Origin: PALSA-612 sp963846915
GTDB lineage: Bacteria; Actinomycetota; Thermoleophilia; Gaiellales; Gaiellaceae
Assembly (NCBI GenBank): GCA_963846915.1
Contig: CAWJXV010000003.1
Span: forward strand, 18,517 to 82,516
Length of the DNA stretch: 64,000 nt
Direction of reading: 5' to 3'
Each line of letters opens with the position of its first letter. Within the stretch, counting starts at the first letter, position 1. Below the pieces are notes generated by a model. That model saw nothing but the letters and a program-made list of their open reading frames with translations, was not told where the DNA came from and ran no database searches. Of this stretch, positions 1-7,082 are shown piece after piece. Made by a program: the position numbers and the translations under genes.

Positions 1-26
1 GGCACGCTCGACCAAGTCTTTAGCGC

Positions 27-917
27 CTATGCCGCGGGGGCGAAGAAGTCGATGAGCAGTTGGTTGACGCGTTCAGGCTCGTCGTGATGTACCCAGTGCG
101 ACGCGTCGGGGAGGCGCTCCACGCGGTCGAGGTTGGGCACGTCGTCTGGGTCGGGCTCGGCGAGGTCCGAGCCGAGGTAGGAATCGCGCTCCCCCCAGAC
201 AACCAGAGTCGGAGCCGAAACCGGGCGAAGCTTCGCTACGGCCTCCTTCTGGGACTGCCGTACCGAGGCGCGGTAGTAGTTGATCATCCCGGCCGACGCC
301 CCTGGCTGCGACCACGCCTCGACGTAGCGTTCGATTTCCTGCGGCGTGTAAGGCGGGTTCGCGTCCTGCAGGAAGTGCCGGAAGAAATGCCAGTCTCTCA
401 GGTGCACCACGTCCTCGGGCAGGTGCGGCACCGCAAAGAAGAAGAAGTACCAGGACTTCCGAAGCTGGCTCGGGTGCTGCAGTCCCTGCTGCAGCCGCCG
501 CGGATGGGCCGCGTTGAGGATGGCCAGTCGGTCGACCACCTCGGGGTGGTTCATCGCGGTGGCCCAGGCGATGCTGCCGCCCCAGTCGTGACCGACCAAC
601 AGCGCCGACTCCGAACCGAGTTCTCCGATCAGGCCGCGGATGTCGGCGGCGAGCAGGTCGACGGCGTAGGCCTCGAAGCCCTCCGGCTTCGACGACAGGT
701 TGTAGCCACGCGTATCGGCAGCGACCACCCGAAAACCCGCCGCCACCAGCGGCTCGATCTGCAGCCGCCAACCAAACCAGAACTCCGGGAAGCCGTGCAA
801 CAGAACGACCAGCGGCCCGTCACCGGCCTCGACGTAATGCAACCTCACATCGCCGACTTCGGCGTAACCCTCCCGAAGCTCGATCCCGACGTCAGGGAGC
901 ACGCTGGTGGTGGCCAT
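27..917 (-). CDS. epoxide hydrolase-like alpha/beta hydrolase
   Basis: This 296-residue protein looks like a cytosolic epoxide hydrolase or related alpha/beta hydrolase that opens epoxides or hydrolyses esters. The oxyanion-hole motif HGFPE is at residues 41-45 and the nucleophile elbow GHDWGG at 109-114, with Asp111 as the expected nucleophile. A catalytic-type His lies in SHWVHHDEPERV near the C terminus. I start at the ATG at 917 because GGGAGGT lies about 6 nt upstream; the frame stays open to 1058 but that part is unlike the family. The Asp nucleophile favours epoxide hydrolase or haloalkane dehalogenase over an esterase. The natural substrate cannot be read from sequence. Confidence 0.88.
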   Translation of the reverse strand: MATTSVLPDVGIELREGYAEVGDVRLHYVEAGDGPLVVLLHGFPEFWFGWRLQIEPLVAAGFRVVAADTRGYNLSSKPEGFEAYAVDLLAADIRGLIGELGSESALLVGHDWGGSIAWATAMNHPEVVDRLAILNAAHPRRLQQGLQHPSQLRKSWYFFFFAVPHLPEDVVHLRDWHFFRHFLQDANPPYTPQEIERYVEAWSQPGASAGMINYYRASVRQSQKEAVAKLRPVSAPTLVVWGERDSYLGSDLAEPDPDDVPNLDRVERLPDASHWVHHDEPERVNQLLIDFFAPAA

Positions 918-1144
918 GAAGACCTCCCGTGGGTAGGGGACTTGAGTGCGCGATACCCCTGCCGGTGTCCGGATAAACAACGACACCAGCCCGCCGCCAC
1001 ACAACCGCCCAAAGGCGGTCAGGTGACTTCGGCGACGACGAGCCGGCTGGGTGAGCATTCGACCGCCACGCCGCCCCGGGGGCGTCTCGCCCGTCGGACG
1101 ATTCAGAGGGGCGGTCGGGCTAGACTTTCCGTCGCGTCCTCCTG

Positions 1145-1222
1145 TTCCAGAGCAAGGCCCGGAGTAACCGGGCCTTGCTGTTGAGGCCCACGTCTGGGCT
1201 CTGGAAGCGATCGTCTGCGATC
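1145..1222. ncRNA. structured RNA candidate, three-way junction
   Basis: A compact nest of perfect stems lies in the 528-nt gap between two minus-strand genes. An outer 9-bp stem (1145-1153 with 1198-1206) encloses a hairpin 1154-1162/1168-1176 with an AGTAA loop and a second hairpin 1186-1190/1195-1199. A further hairpin follows at 1209-1213/1218-1222. On the plus strand a TAGACT hexamer at 1121-1126 could be a -10 and the strong hairpin at 1341-1372 could be a terminator, giving a possible 240-nt RNA. The inner hairpin alone could also be a simple terminator. I recognise no known RNA family. Confidence 0.3.
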
Positions 1223-1340
1223 ACGGAAGGCCGGAGTCACATGATGCGCCCGGGATCCGCCCGCGCTAACCCCCGGGTGACGGCCGGGGAGCGGGTCAAA
1301 CGGAGAACACGTTCACGCGGCCAGTGTCTCCCGAAGGGGC

Positions 1341-1372
1341 AAAGGGCGGCGCCGGTATTGGCGCCGCCCTTT
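1341..1372 (-). terminator. rho-independent terminator-like hairpin
   Basis: A 13-bp perfect stem (1341-1353 with 1360-1372) with a 6-nt loop lies 74 nt past the stop of the minus-strand beta-helix gene. The stem starts and ends in A/T triplets, so it could work on both strands. Confidence 0.6.
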
Positions 1373-1445
1373 GGCCTTGTGAGTCGAGAGAGAGGGCCGT
1401 ATGAGGGGCGGCCTTCTCGGGTGGTACGTCTAGGTTGTTGTCGCT

Positions 1446-2843
1446 TTAATCGTCGCAGCTGGTTGGGTCGTTGACGATGTTGTTGGGGTTGTTGAGCATG
1501 ATCACAGCACCTGGGAGCACGCTGATCGTGCCGTCGCATTCACTGAAGATGCCGCCGCCGTCGACTGTGGCGATGTTGCGGACGATGCTCGCACCCGCGC
1601 CGACGGTGATGTCGGCGCCGTCACCGCTGCTGTAGATCCCTGCGCCGAACTGCGCCCGGTTCGGGTTCAGCGTGTGGCTTTGCGGCGAGAGGCTGGTGGA
1701 GGCGAGCGAGACAAGTGCCGAGCCGCCCTCGGCCGCGTTCAGGATCCCGCCTCCGCTGGAGGTGCGGGCGAGGTTGCCGCGGATCTGCGACCCGGTCGCC
1801 GTCACACTGGCGACGGTGTCCTCCGCTGCCAGGTTGAAGATGCCGCCGCCCCCGCCTCCGATGATGCCAGGGGCTTGGCTGCTGCTCAGCGCCTGGTTGT
1901 AGGAAACCGACGAGGAGACCAGCGTCACCGGCGAGTCGATGCCTTCGGCGATATTGACGATCCCGCCGCCTCCGAAGGCGGCGGTGTTGTGATCGATCGA
2001 CGAGTTGGTCAGCGTCAACCCCGACCCGAACACGGGAGCGACCGCGGGCCGCACCTTCGGCATCGCGGCAGCACTGGCTGCTCTGCCTCCCGGAAGAGAC
2101 GGCTTCGGGATCGCAGGCACAGTCACCCCGGCGACCGTCGTGCCGGCGGGGACCACCGTGTCCTCCACGCCTGCGCCGACATCGAGGATGCCGCCGCCCA
2201 GCCCAGCCGAATTCGACAACACACGCGTCCCGGTCAAGGCCACGTCGGAGAACTCGGCGAAGATGCCGCCGCCCTCGCCCTCCTCGGTCGCAGTGTTGTT
2301 CACGATCGACGAATTGGTCGCGCTCAACTCGCCGTCCTCGACGGCAAGAATCCCGCCGCCCTCGAAGGCCGTGTTGTGGCTCACCGTCGTCCCGGTCAGA
2401 TTCACGAACCCGAACTCCACGAAGATGCCGCCGCCGACCTCGGCGACGTTGTTCGTGATCGTCGAGTTGTTCACGTTCACCGTCGAATCGGCCGTGAGGA
2501 TCCCGCCACCCTCGTCGCTGTTTCCGTTCTCGATCGTCAACGTGTTGATCGTCACCAGCGGAGCCTCGATCACAAGCACGGGGCCGGCGCTGCCGCCGTC
2601 GAGCACGGCACCACCAACACCCGTCAAGGTCACATTGTTGAACACCTCCCAGTTACCAAGACAGTGGCCATGCACGAGCACGGTGCCGCCGCCGTTGATC
2701 GCGTTCTGCAGCGCCGTCTGGTCAGACGCGCTGTCAGTACAAAAAACACTCGTCGCGGCCGACGCCGACCCAGCCGTGAACACCCCCACGACTACCGCCG
2801 TCGCCACGGCCGACACGAACGCCAACCAGCTACCACGTCTCAT
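1446..2843 (-). CDS. secreted right-handed beta-helix repeat protein, copy 1
   Basis: A 465-residue exported protein of unknown function. Residues 1-29 form a signal peptide (Arg-Arg N terminus, hydrophobic core, GSASA cleavage region). The mature part is built of degenerate repeats of about 20-25 residues of the type LTNSSIxxNTAxxGGGI, rich in Asn, Gly, Ser and Thr, which is typical of parallel beta-helices. An alanine/proline-rich interruption falls near residues 235-270. A few Cys (residue 35, residue 61, and the C-terminal PTSCDD) may form disulfides. It is a tandem paralogue of the gene at 3054-4526, with the closest match in the first 80 residues. Surface adhesion or polysaccharide binding is possible; no catalytic residues are evident. 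Confidence 0.85.
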   Translation of the reverse strand: MRRGSWLAFVSAVATAVVVGVFTAGSASAATSVFCTDSASDQTALQNAINGGGTVLVHGHCLGNWEVFNNVTLTGVGGAVLDGGSAGPVLVIEAPLVTINTLTIENGNSDEGGGILTADSTVNVNNSTITNNVAEVGGGIFVEFGFVNLTGTTVSHNTAFEGGGILAVEDGELSATNSSIVNNTATEEGEGGGIFAEFSDVALTGTRVLSNSAGLGGGILDVGAGVEDTVVPAGTTVAGVTVPAIPKPSLPGGRAASAAAMPKVRPAVAPVFGSGLTLTNSSIDHNTAAFGGGGIVNIAEGIDSPVTLVSSSVSYNQALSSSQAPGIIGGGGGGIFNLAAEDTVASVTATGSQIRGNLARTSSGGGILNAAEGGSALVSLASTSLSPQSHTLNPNRAQFGAGIYSSGDGADITVGAGASIVRNIATVDGGGIFSECDGTISVLPGAVIMLNNPNNIVNDPTSCDD

Positions 2844-2988
2844 AACGATTCCTCTCTCTCAACTCACGACAAAGGCTCACAAGCCACATTCGTCTGTCGG
2901 ACTTACGGCGCCGACAGGATGACACCTCCCCTGGACGAACACAAGAAAAGGCCTGTAGGGGCGGGCCGGGCCGACCACAAGGCACTCT
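2844..2988 (-). promoter_or_regulatory. duplicated leader/promoter region, copy 1
   Basis: This upstream region is nearly identical to 4527-4671, well beyond what unrelated intergenic DNA would show. In gene orientation it carries a TGTCATCC box, an inverted repeat CTGTCGG/CCGACAG, a small GGCT-TGTG-AGCC hairpin and a purine-rich ribosome binding site (GAGAGAGGAA) just before the ATG. The TGTCATCC box may be an ECF-type -35, which is a guess. Confidence 0.6.
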
Positions 2989-3001
2989 GCTGAGCGGAAG
3001 G

Positions 3002-3031
3002 ACGGAGGGCCGGCGGTGGCCGGCCCTCCGT
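3002..3031 (-). terminator. terminator hairpin after beta-helix copy 2
   Basis: A 13-bp perfect GC-rich stem (3002-3014 with 3019-3031) with a 4-nt loop begins 22 nt past the stop codon of the minus-strand gene ending at 3054. It separates the two paralogues into independent transcripts. Confidence 0.7.
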
Positions 3032-3053
3032 GGGTGATGCTCTTGCGAGCCGG

Positions 3054-4526
3054 TCAGTCTTCGAAGAAGCAGTCGTCTCCGAGGATGTCGAACGGGCCGG
3101 GGTTGTTGACGATGTTGTTGGGCACGTTCAGCATCACGGTCGAGCCGGGTGCCATGCTGAAGGTCGCCCCGCAGTCGTTGAGGACGCCGCCGCCGGTGAG
3201 GAACGCCTGGTTGCGGACGACCGACGAGCGGTTCTGCAACGACACGTCCCCGACACCGTCGCCGTTGACGTCGTCGCTGAACTGCGTGTTGTAGATGCCC
3301 CCGCCGAAGACGGCCTGGTTCGGGTTGAGCGTGCCGGCCGCCTGGGACACCGAGGTCGACGACAGCGACACCAGCGCGGCCCCGCCGGGATCGCCCTCGT
3401 TGTAGATCCCGCCGCCGAGGCCATCGCCCTTGCGGGCCAGGTTGCCCCGGAACTGCGACCCGGAGATCGTCACCTGCGCCGTCAGGTCAGAGAAAGCAGC
3501 GACGTTCACCAGCCCACCACCGCCGATGGCGAAGGGGCCACTGGCGGTGTTGTTGGTGATCGCGCTGTTCGTGATCGTCGCTGGCGAGTCGAACTCTCCG
3601 GCGAGGTTGATAATGCCGCCCGCGCCAGGCTCACCCGCCTGATTGTGGTCCACGGTCGAGTTCGTGAGCGTCAGCCCGACCGGCGGCAGGACCACGACCT
3701 GGTTCGGCCGCGCCTTCCCCCGCGCGACCTGCCCACTGGCCAAGTTCGGCCTCAGCCAGTGATGCGGCCCCACCGTCATCGCCGGCATCGCATGAGCCTG
3801 CGCAGCGACCTGTTCTTCCGCAAAGAAGCCACCGTCGAAGTAGGCGATACCGCCGCCTTCAGCCGAGGCCGCGTTGCTGACCACCCTCGATCCGGTCAAC
3901 GAGATGCTCGCGCCCTCGCCCGAGATCCCGCCGCCTTCTCCGAAATCTTCAGACGTGCCGACCGTGTTGCTGGACACCGACGAGTTCGTGAGCGTCAGGA
4001 ATGCCTCAAACGCTGCGATCCCGCCTCCAGCGAACGACGCGAAGTTGCCGGTGACGCTCGTGCCGGTCAGGCTCACGAACGAGTCGAAGTCTGCCGCCAG
4101 GCCGCCACCCTCCTCGTCGGAGGTGTTACCGACGATCTTCGAGTTATTGATGAAGACGGTCGAGAACGCGAACACGTCCACTCCGCCACCGAAATCGCCG
4201 TTTCCGCCGGAGATCGTCAGCGTGTTGATCGTCACCGTGCTCGTCGTATCGATGGAGAGCACAGGTCCGCCCCCGGCCCCGAGGAGCTTCGCACCGCCGA
4301 CGCCGGTCAGGGTGACCTGGTTGGCGATCGTCCAGTTGCCGAGACACGTGCCGTGCACGAGCACCGTTCCACCACCGTTGATCGCGTTCTGCAGCGTCGC
4401 CTGATCAGACGCGCTATCCGTACACGTCACACTCGTCGCCGCCGACGCCGACCCAGCCGTGAACACCCCCACGACCACCGCCGTCGCCACCGCGGACACG
4501 AACGCCAACCACCTACCACGTCTCAT
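3054..4526 (-). CDS. secreted right-handed beta-helix repeat protein, copy 2
   Basis: A 490-residue paralogue of the neighbouring 465-residue protein. The signal peptide is almost the same (residues 1-29). The first mature segment, with its two Cys and the NAINGGGTVLVHGTCLGNW core, is strongly conserved. The beta-helix repeats then diverge (LTNSSVSSNT, LTNSTVDHNQ, GGGIYN and similar). A non-repeat insert near residues 235-285, containing AQAHAMPAMTVGPHHW, replaces the Ala/Pro insert of copy 1. The acidic C terminus DDCFFED carries a Cys. The conserved leader and signal peptide combined with divergent repeats suggest tandem duplication followed by diversification of an exposed surface. Function is unknown. 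Confidence 0.85.
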   Translation of the reverse strand: MRRGRWLAFVSAVATAVVVGVFTAGSASAATSVTCTDSASDQATLQNAINGGGTVLVHGTCLGNWTIANQVTLTGVGGAKLLGAGGGPVLSIDTTSTVTINTLTISGGNGDFGGGVDVFAFSTVFINNSKIVGNTSDEEGGGLAADFDSFVSLTGTSVTGNFASFAGGGIAAFEAFLTLTNSSVSSNTVGTSEDFGEGGGISGEGASISLTGSRVVSNAASAEGGGIAYFDGGFFAEEQVAAQAHAMPAMTVGPHHWLRPNLASGQVARGKARPNQVVVLPPVGLTLTNSTVDHNQAGEPGAGGIINLAGEFDSPATITNSAITNNTASGPFAIGGGGLVNVAAFSDLTAQVTISGSQFRGNLARKGDGLGGGIYNEGDPGGAALVSLSSTSVSQAAGTLNPNQAVFGGGIYNTQFSDDVNGDGVGDVSLQNRSSVVRNQAFLTGGGVLNDCGATFSMAPGSTVMLNVPNNIVNNPGPFDILGDDCFFED

Positions 4527-4671
4527 ACCGACTCCTCCCTCTCAACCCACGACAAAGGCTCACAAGCCACATTCGTCTGTCGGACTTACGGCGCCGAAAG
4601 GATGACACCTTCCCTGGACGAACACAAGAAAAGGCCTGTAGGGGCGGACCGGGCCGACGACGAGGCACTCG
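4527..4671 (-). promoter_or_regulatory. duplicated leader/promoter region, copy 2
   Basis: This is the second copy of the leader described at 2844-2988, with only scattered substitutions. One substitution breaks the CTGTCGG/CCGACAG stem (CTTTCGG here), so that hairpin may not be under strict selection. The TGTCATCC box, the GGCT-TGTG-AGCC hairpin and the purine-rich ribosome binding site are kept. The rest of the gap to 4854 shows nothing but a tetranucleotide run. Confidence 0.6.
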
Positions 4672-4821
4672 GCGAAGCGATCGGCGTCCACCGCACCGCC
4701 TGAACGTCATCCCCAATTGAGCATGAAGCGGCGGCCGCGTCAACGCGCCTCCGGTTCTCTGGAACTCAGCGTCAGCGATGTGTCTTCGGGCGAACGCCCT
4801 CTTCGGTCGACGACGAGCGGA

Positions 4822-4843
4822 CAGTCAGTCAGTCGGTCGGTCG
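4822..4843. repeat. GTCA/GTCG tetranucleotide run
   Basis: About five tandem copies of a GTCA/GTCG tetranucleotide lie in non-coding DNA just downstream of the small gene ending at 4855. It is a short microsatellite with no evident role. Confidence 0.6.
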
Positions 4844-4854
4844 CGCTCGAGGGT

Positions 4855-5052
4855 CTAGTCGGTGTTAGCGAGAGGCTCGAGCAGACGTTCTAGCATGGCC
4901 TCTTCGACGTCGTCGAGCCAGAAATTGTCCTTGACGACGTAAAGCACCCGCAGAAGCGCCTCTCGCTCCTCCTCGCTGAGCGCGAGCGGCAGGCTCTGCG
5001 TGTCGGCGACCTCGACGACTGTCACGGTCATCGGGGAGCATGCCCCACACAT
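4855..5052 (-). CDS. small hypothetical protein, acidic helical
   Basis: A small protein of 65 residues (58 if the ATG at 5031 is used). After residue 20 it reads as amphipathic helix, with LALSEEEREALLRVLYVVKD and then DVEEAMLERLLEPL. That pattern of Leu and acidic residues is unlike the Arg/Pro-rich translations of antisense frames in this DNA, which supports real coding. There is no clear Shine-Dalgarno, so the start is uncertain. No family is recognised; a small protein-protein interaction module is possible. Confidence 0.55.
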   Translation of the reverse strand: MCGACSPMTVTVVEVADTQSLPLALSEEEREALLRVLYVVKDNFWLDDVEEAMLERLLEPLANTD

Positions 5053-5199
5053 GCGCCCACGAGGGTGTCGGACCGGTAACCAAGCGGCGAAAGTGTTGCG
5101 GCCTCTTCGCTACCCCGAGGGGCCGGCGGGGCGAGTGCAGATCATCCACTTGGCCCACTCGTTCTCATCGCGCTGTCCCTCCAAGGCCTGCGAAGGAAA

Positions 5200-5412
5200 G
5201 AGAGCCACAGACCCGCCGGGCTATCAGTCCCCCGGCCGGCTCTCGTCATGAGGCAACTGCCAAAGCGTCAGCCGGCTGAACGTTCGACCGCCGCTCCCCG
5301 GGCCTGGGCGCGCCAGTTGCGCGGCAGTAGATAGCTCTGCCCTGCGGATTCCTGCGGACTGTCGCGAGACGTCCCCGGAACGACCGAATCCCGCTTCGGA
5401 TGCGGGATTCGG
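5200..5412 (+). other. structured intergenic region ending in a terminator-like hairpin
   Basis: The 431-nt gap before nfo has no convincing ORF. It holds a long imperfect stem (GAGAGCC at 5200-5206 with GGCTCTC at 5238-5244, inner CCGGG/CCCGG). It ends in an 11-bp hairpin (5384-5394 with 5402-5412) followed by a T-rich stretch on the plus strand. Because it precedes the plus-strand nfo gene, it could be the end of a small RNA or an attenuator. I cannot assign a family. Confidence 0.35.
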
Positions 5413-5471
5413 CTTGCTTCCTTGAGCTGTTAGGGCTCGGTCCGCTTCGGCCGGGTTCTGGTCAGTGGGGT

Positions 5472-5477
5472 TAGGTT
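5472..5477 (+). promoter_or_regulatory. -10 element TAGGTT of nfo (leaderless candidate)
   Basis: TAGGTT ends 6 nt before the GTG start of nfo and no Shine-Dalgarno is present. This spacing places the transcription start at or next to the start codon. No good -35 is visible. Confidence 0.45.
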
Positions 5478-5483
5478 AACGCC

Positions 5484-6326
5484 GTGCTGTTCGGAGCCCA
5501 CTGCGGAGGCGGGGTCAAGAAAGCGATCGACCGCGCCGTCGACATCGACGCCGACGCCGTCCAGCTCTTCGTCCAGAGCCCGCGGGCCTGGCGCTTCCCC
5601 GACCACGATCCGGCCGACCTGGCAGCGTTCCGGGAGCGACGCGCGGGAGCCGGGCTCGGCGCTGTGCTCGTCCACTCGCTTTACCTCGTAAACCTGGCGA
5701 CCCCGAACGACGACTTCTACTCGAAGAGCGTCGACACGATGAAGCGGACGATGGAGGCGTCGTCCGCGATCGCGGCCGACGGAGTCGTGCTGCACGTCGG
5801 CTCACACCAGGGCGCCGGCTTCGAGGCTGCCATGGAGCGCGTCGCCCCCGCGCTCGAGCAGATCCTCGGGGGCACCTCCGACACGACCTGGCTCCTGATG
5901 GAGAACACCGCCGGCGCCGGCGGCACGATCGGCCGATCGATCGACGAGCTGGAAGCCATCTTCGAGCGGATGGACCGCCACCCGCGGCTCGGCATCTGTC
6001 TCGACTCCTGTCACCTCTACGCGTCCGGGACGGACGTGACCGACCGGGACACGCTCGACCGGCTGCTCGAGGAGATGGACTCCACGTTCGGACTCGACCG
6101 CATCCGCGCCCTGCACGTCAACGACTCGAAGACGCCGCTCGGCTCGAACCGAGATCGGCACGACAACATCCTCGAGGGCGTGATGGGCGAGAAGCTCGGC
6201 GTCTTCCTCTCGCACTCCGCGTTCCAGGGCCTGCCGGCCGTGCTCGAGGTCCCGGGAGCCGACGGACACGGCCCCGATGCGGACGAGGTGAGGAAGCTCC
6301 GCGAGCTCCACGCCCGTTGGAGTTGA
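5484..6326 (+). CDS. nfo: endonuclease IV (AP endonuclease)
   Basis: A 280-residue base-excision-repair enzyme that cleaves 5' of abasic sites in DNA. It shows the full trinuclear zinc set of the TIM-barrel family: His64, His104, Glu140, Asp174 and His177 in LDSCHLYASG, His211, Asp224 and His226 in SNRDRHDN, and Glu255. The length is normal for the family. It starts at GTG with a -10-like TAGGTT 6 nt upstream, suggesting leaderless translation. It is a single gene, followed directly by a strong hairpin that begins a dispersed repeat. Confidence 0.95.
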   Translation: MLFGAHCGGGVKKAIDRAVDIDADAVQLFVQSPRAWRFPDHDPADLAAFRERRAGAGLGAVLVHSLYLVNLATPNDDFYSKSVDTMKRTMEASSAIAADGVVLHVGSHQGAGFEAAMERVAPALEQILGGTSDTTWLLMENTAGAGGTIGRSIDELEAIFERMDRHPRLGICLDSCHLYASGTDVTDRDTLDRLLEEMDSTFGLDRIRALHVNDSKTPLGSNRDRHDNILEGVMGEKLGVFLSHSAFQGLPAVLEVPGADGHGPDADEVRKLRELHARWS

Positions 6327-6443
6327 CACGGGGGGAAGCAGCCGGTTCCCCCCGTGAGCCCCTTCCCCTCGGGGTCGCGCTCCTCGCGCCGCGAGCTACG
6401 CCCCAGCAAGCCCGGGGCTCCGCGGCTAATGCAATCGCGCGGC
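6326..6443 (+). repeat. dispersed intergenic repeat, copy A (with terminator hairpin)
   Basis: Starting at the stop codon of nfo there is an 11-bp stem (CACGGGGGGAA with TTCCCCCCGTG, 6327-6354), then CCCCTTCCCCT, then a second GC stem within GAGCTACGCCC...CTCCGCGG. The same blocks in the same order recur at 58865-58980 after another plus-strand gene. The first hairpin probably terminates nfo transcription. It may be a REP-like element or a conserved 3' RNA element. Confidence 0.65.
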
Positions 6444-6535
6444 GGTTGGGGCGCGATCCGAAGCGTGGAGTAGCTGCGGTGTGCCACCTAGCGGTTCGCG
6501 ATGCCGGCCGTCCGAAGCAGCCCGAATCTTGACTC

Positions 6536-6949
6536 TCAGGCGTCCTGCGTGACCTGGGCGAAGACGCGGAACGTCGGCTCGCCGACCGGCAGCTCGGAGA
6601 ACTCCGGGTTGACGCAGCCGAGGTCGCCCACGCGGCGCTCGTATGTGGTCGAGACCTCTGACCGGCACATCGGCAGCGGCCGACGCACGGCCTTGACGGC
6701 GCCGAACCCGAAGCGCGAGCGCTCGGCGAGCCCGAGCAGCCGGATGTCGATCTCGACCTCGTACACCTTCTGCATGCAGCCGATGTACGTGTGGCCGAAC
6801 TCCTCGAATGCGTACACGAACGGGCAGGCCCGGTCGAGACACGCTGCGGGGTACACGACCTTGTCGCAATGGGCGTCGCAACGGCGGCACTGCGTCTCGT
6901 CCTGAGGGTGCAGCGGGAGGCTCTGGACGTTCGCCGCGACTGTGTCCAC
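6536..6949 (-). CDS. hypothetical cysteine-rich protein
   Basis: A 137-residue protein of unknown function. Its N-terminal third has a Cys cluster, CRRCDAHC followed by PAACLDRACPF and later GCMQ and PMCR, which could bind zinc or an Fe-S cluster. The middle (YAFEEFGHTYIGCMQKVYEV) looks like an ordered alpha/beta core. I choose the GTG at 6949 because CACAAT lies 6 nt upstream with TTGCGG 18 nt further, matching the leaderless pattern elsewhere; the frame is open to 7027. It diverges from the Ca2+ antiporter gene. I do not recognise the family. Confidence 0.65.
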   Translation of the reverse strand: MDTVAANVQSLPLHPQDETQCRRCDAHCDKVVYPAACLDRACPFVYAFEEFGHTYIGCMQKVYEVEIDIRLLGLAERSRFGFGAVKAVRRPLPMCRSEVSTTYERRVGDLGCVNPEFSELPVGEPTFRVFAQVTQDA

Positions 6950-6988
6950 ATGGGGATTGTGGGCACAGAGGGCGGGCCTCCGCAAGAC

Positions 6989-7018
6989 TTGACAAGCGCC
7001 CCTCGCAGGGGGTATGCG
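6989..7018 (+). promoter_or_regulatory. sigma-70-type promoter, TTGACA-18-TATGCG
   Basis: A perfect -35 TTGACA (6989-6994), an 18-nt spacer and TATGCG (7013-7018) read toward the antiporter gene. A second possible -10, TAGGGT at 7071-7076, lies 6 nt before the start codon, so the gene may have two start points. Confidence 0.5.
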
Positions 7019-7082
7019 CGCCCGCACAGCCGACTTCCGAGGCGCTTGCTAGCGCGCCCGGAGACGCCGGTAGGGTGCTCGC

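Noticed and set aside
2844..2988. c-di-GMP (GEMM) riboswitch before the beta-helix genes
   Set aside because: The GCAAAGCC-type core and tetraloop receptor are absent in both leader copies.
4513..4743. 76-codon minus-strand ORF over the second beta-helix leader
   Set aside because: Arg/Cys-rich translation, and it covers the duplicated regulatory region; no coding signal.
5245..5330. SAM-IV-like GTCATGAG stretch before nfo
   Set aside because: The conserved core stems do not form and nfo is not a methionine gene.
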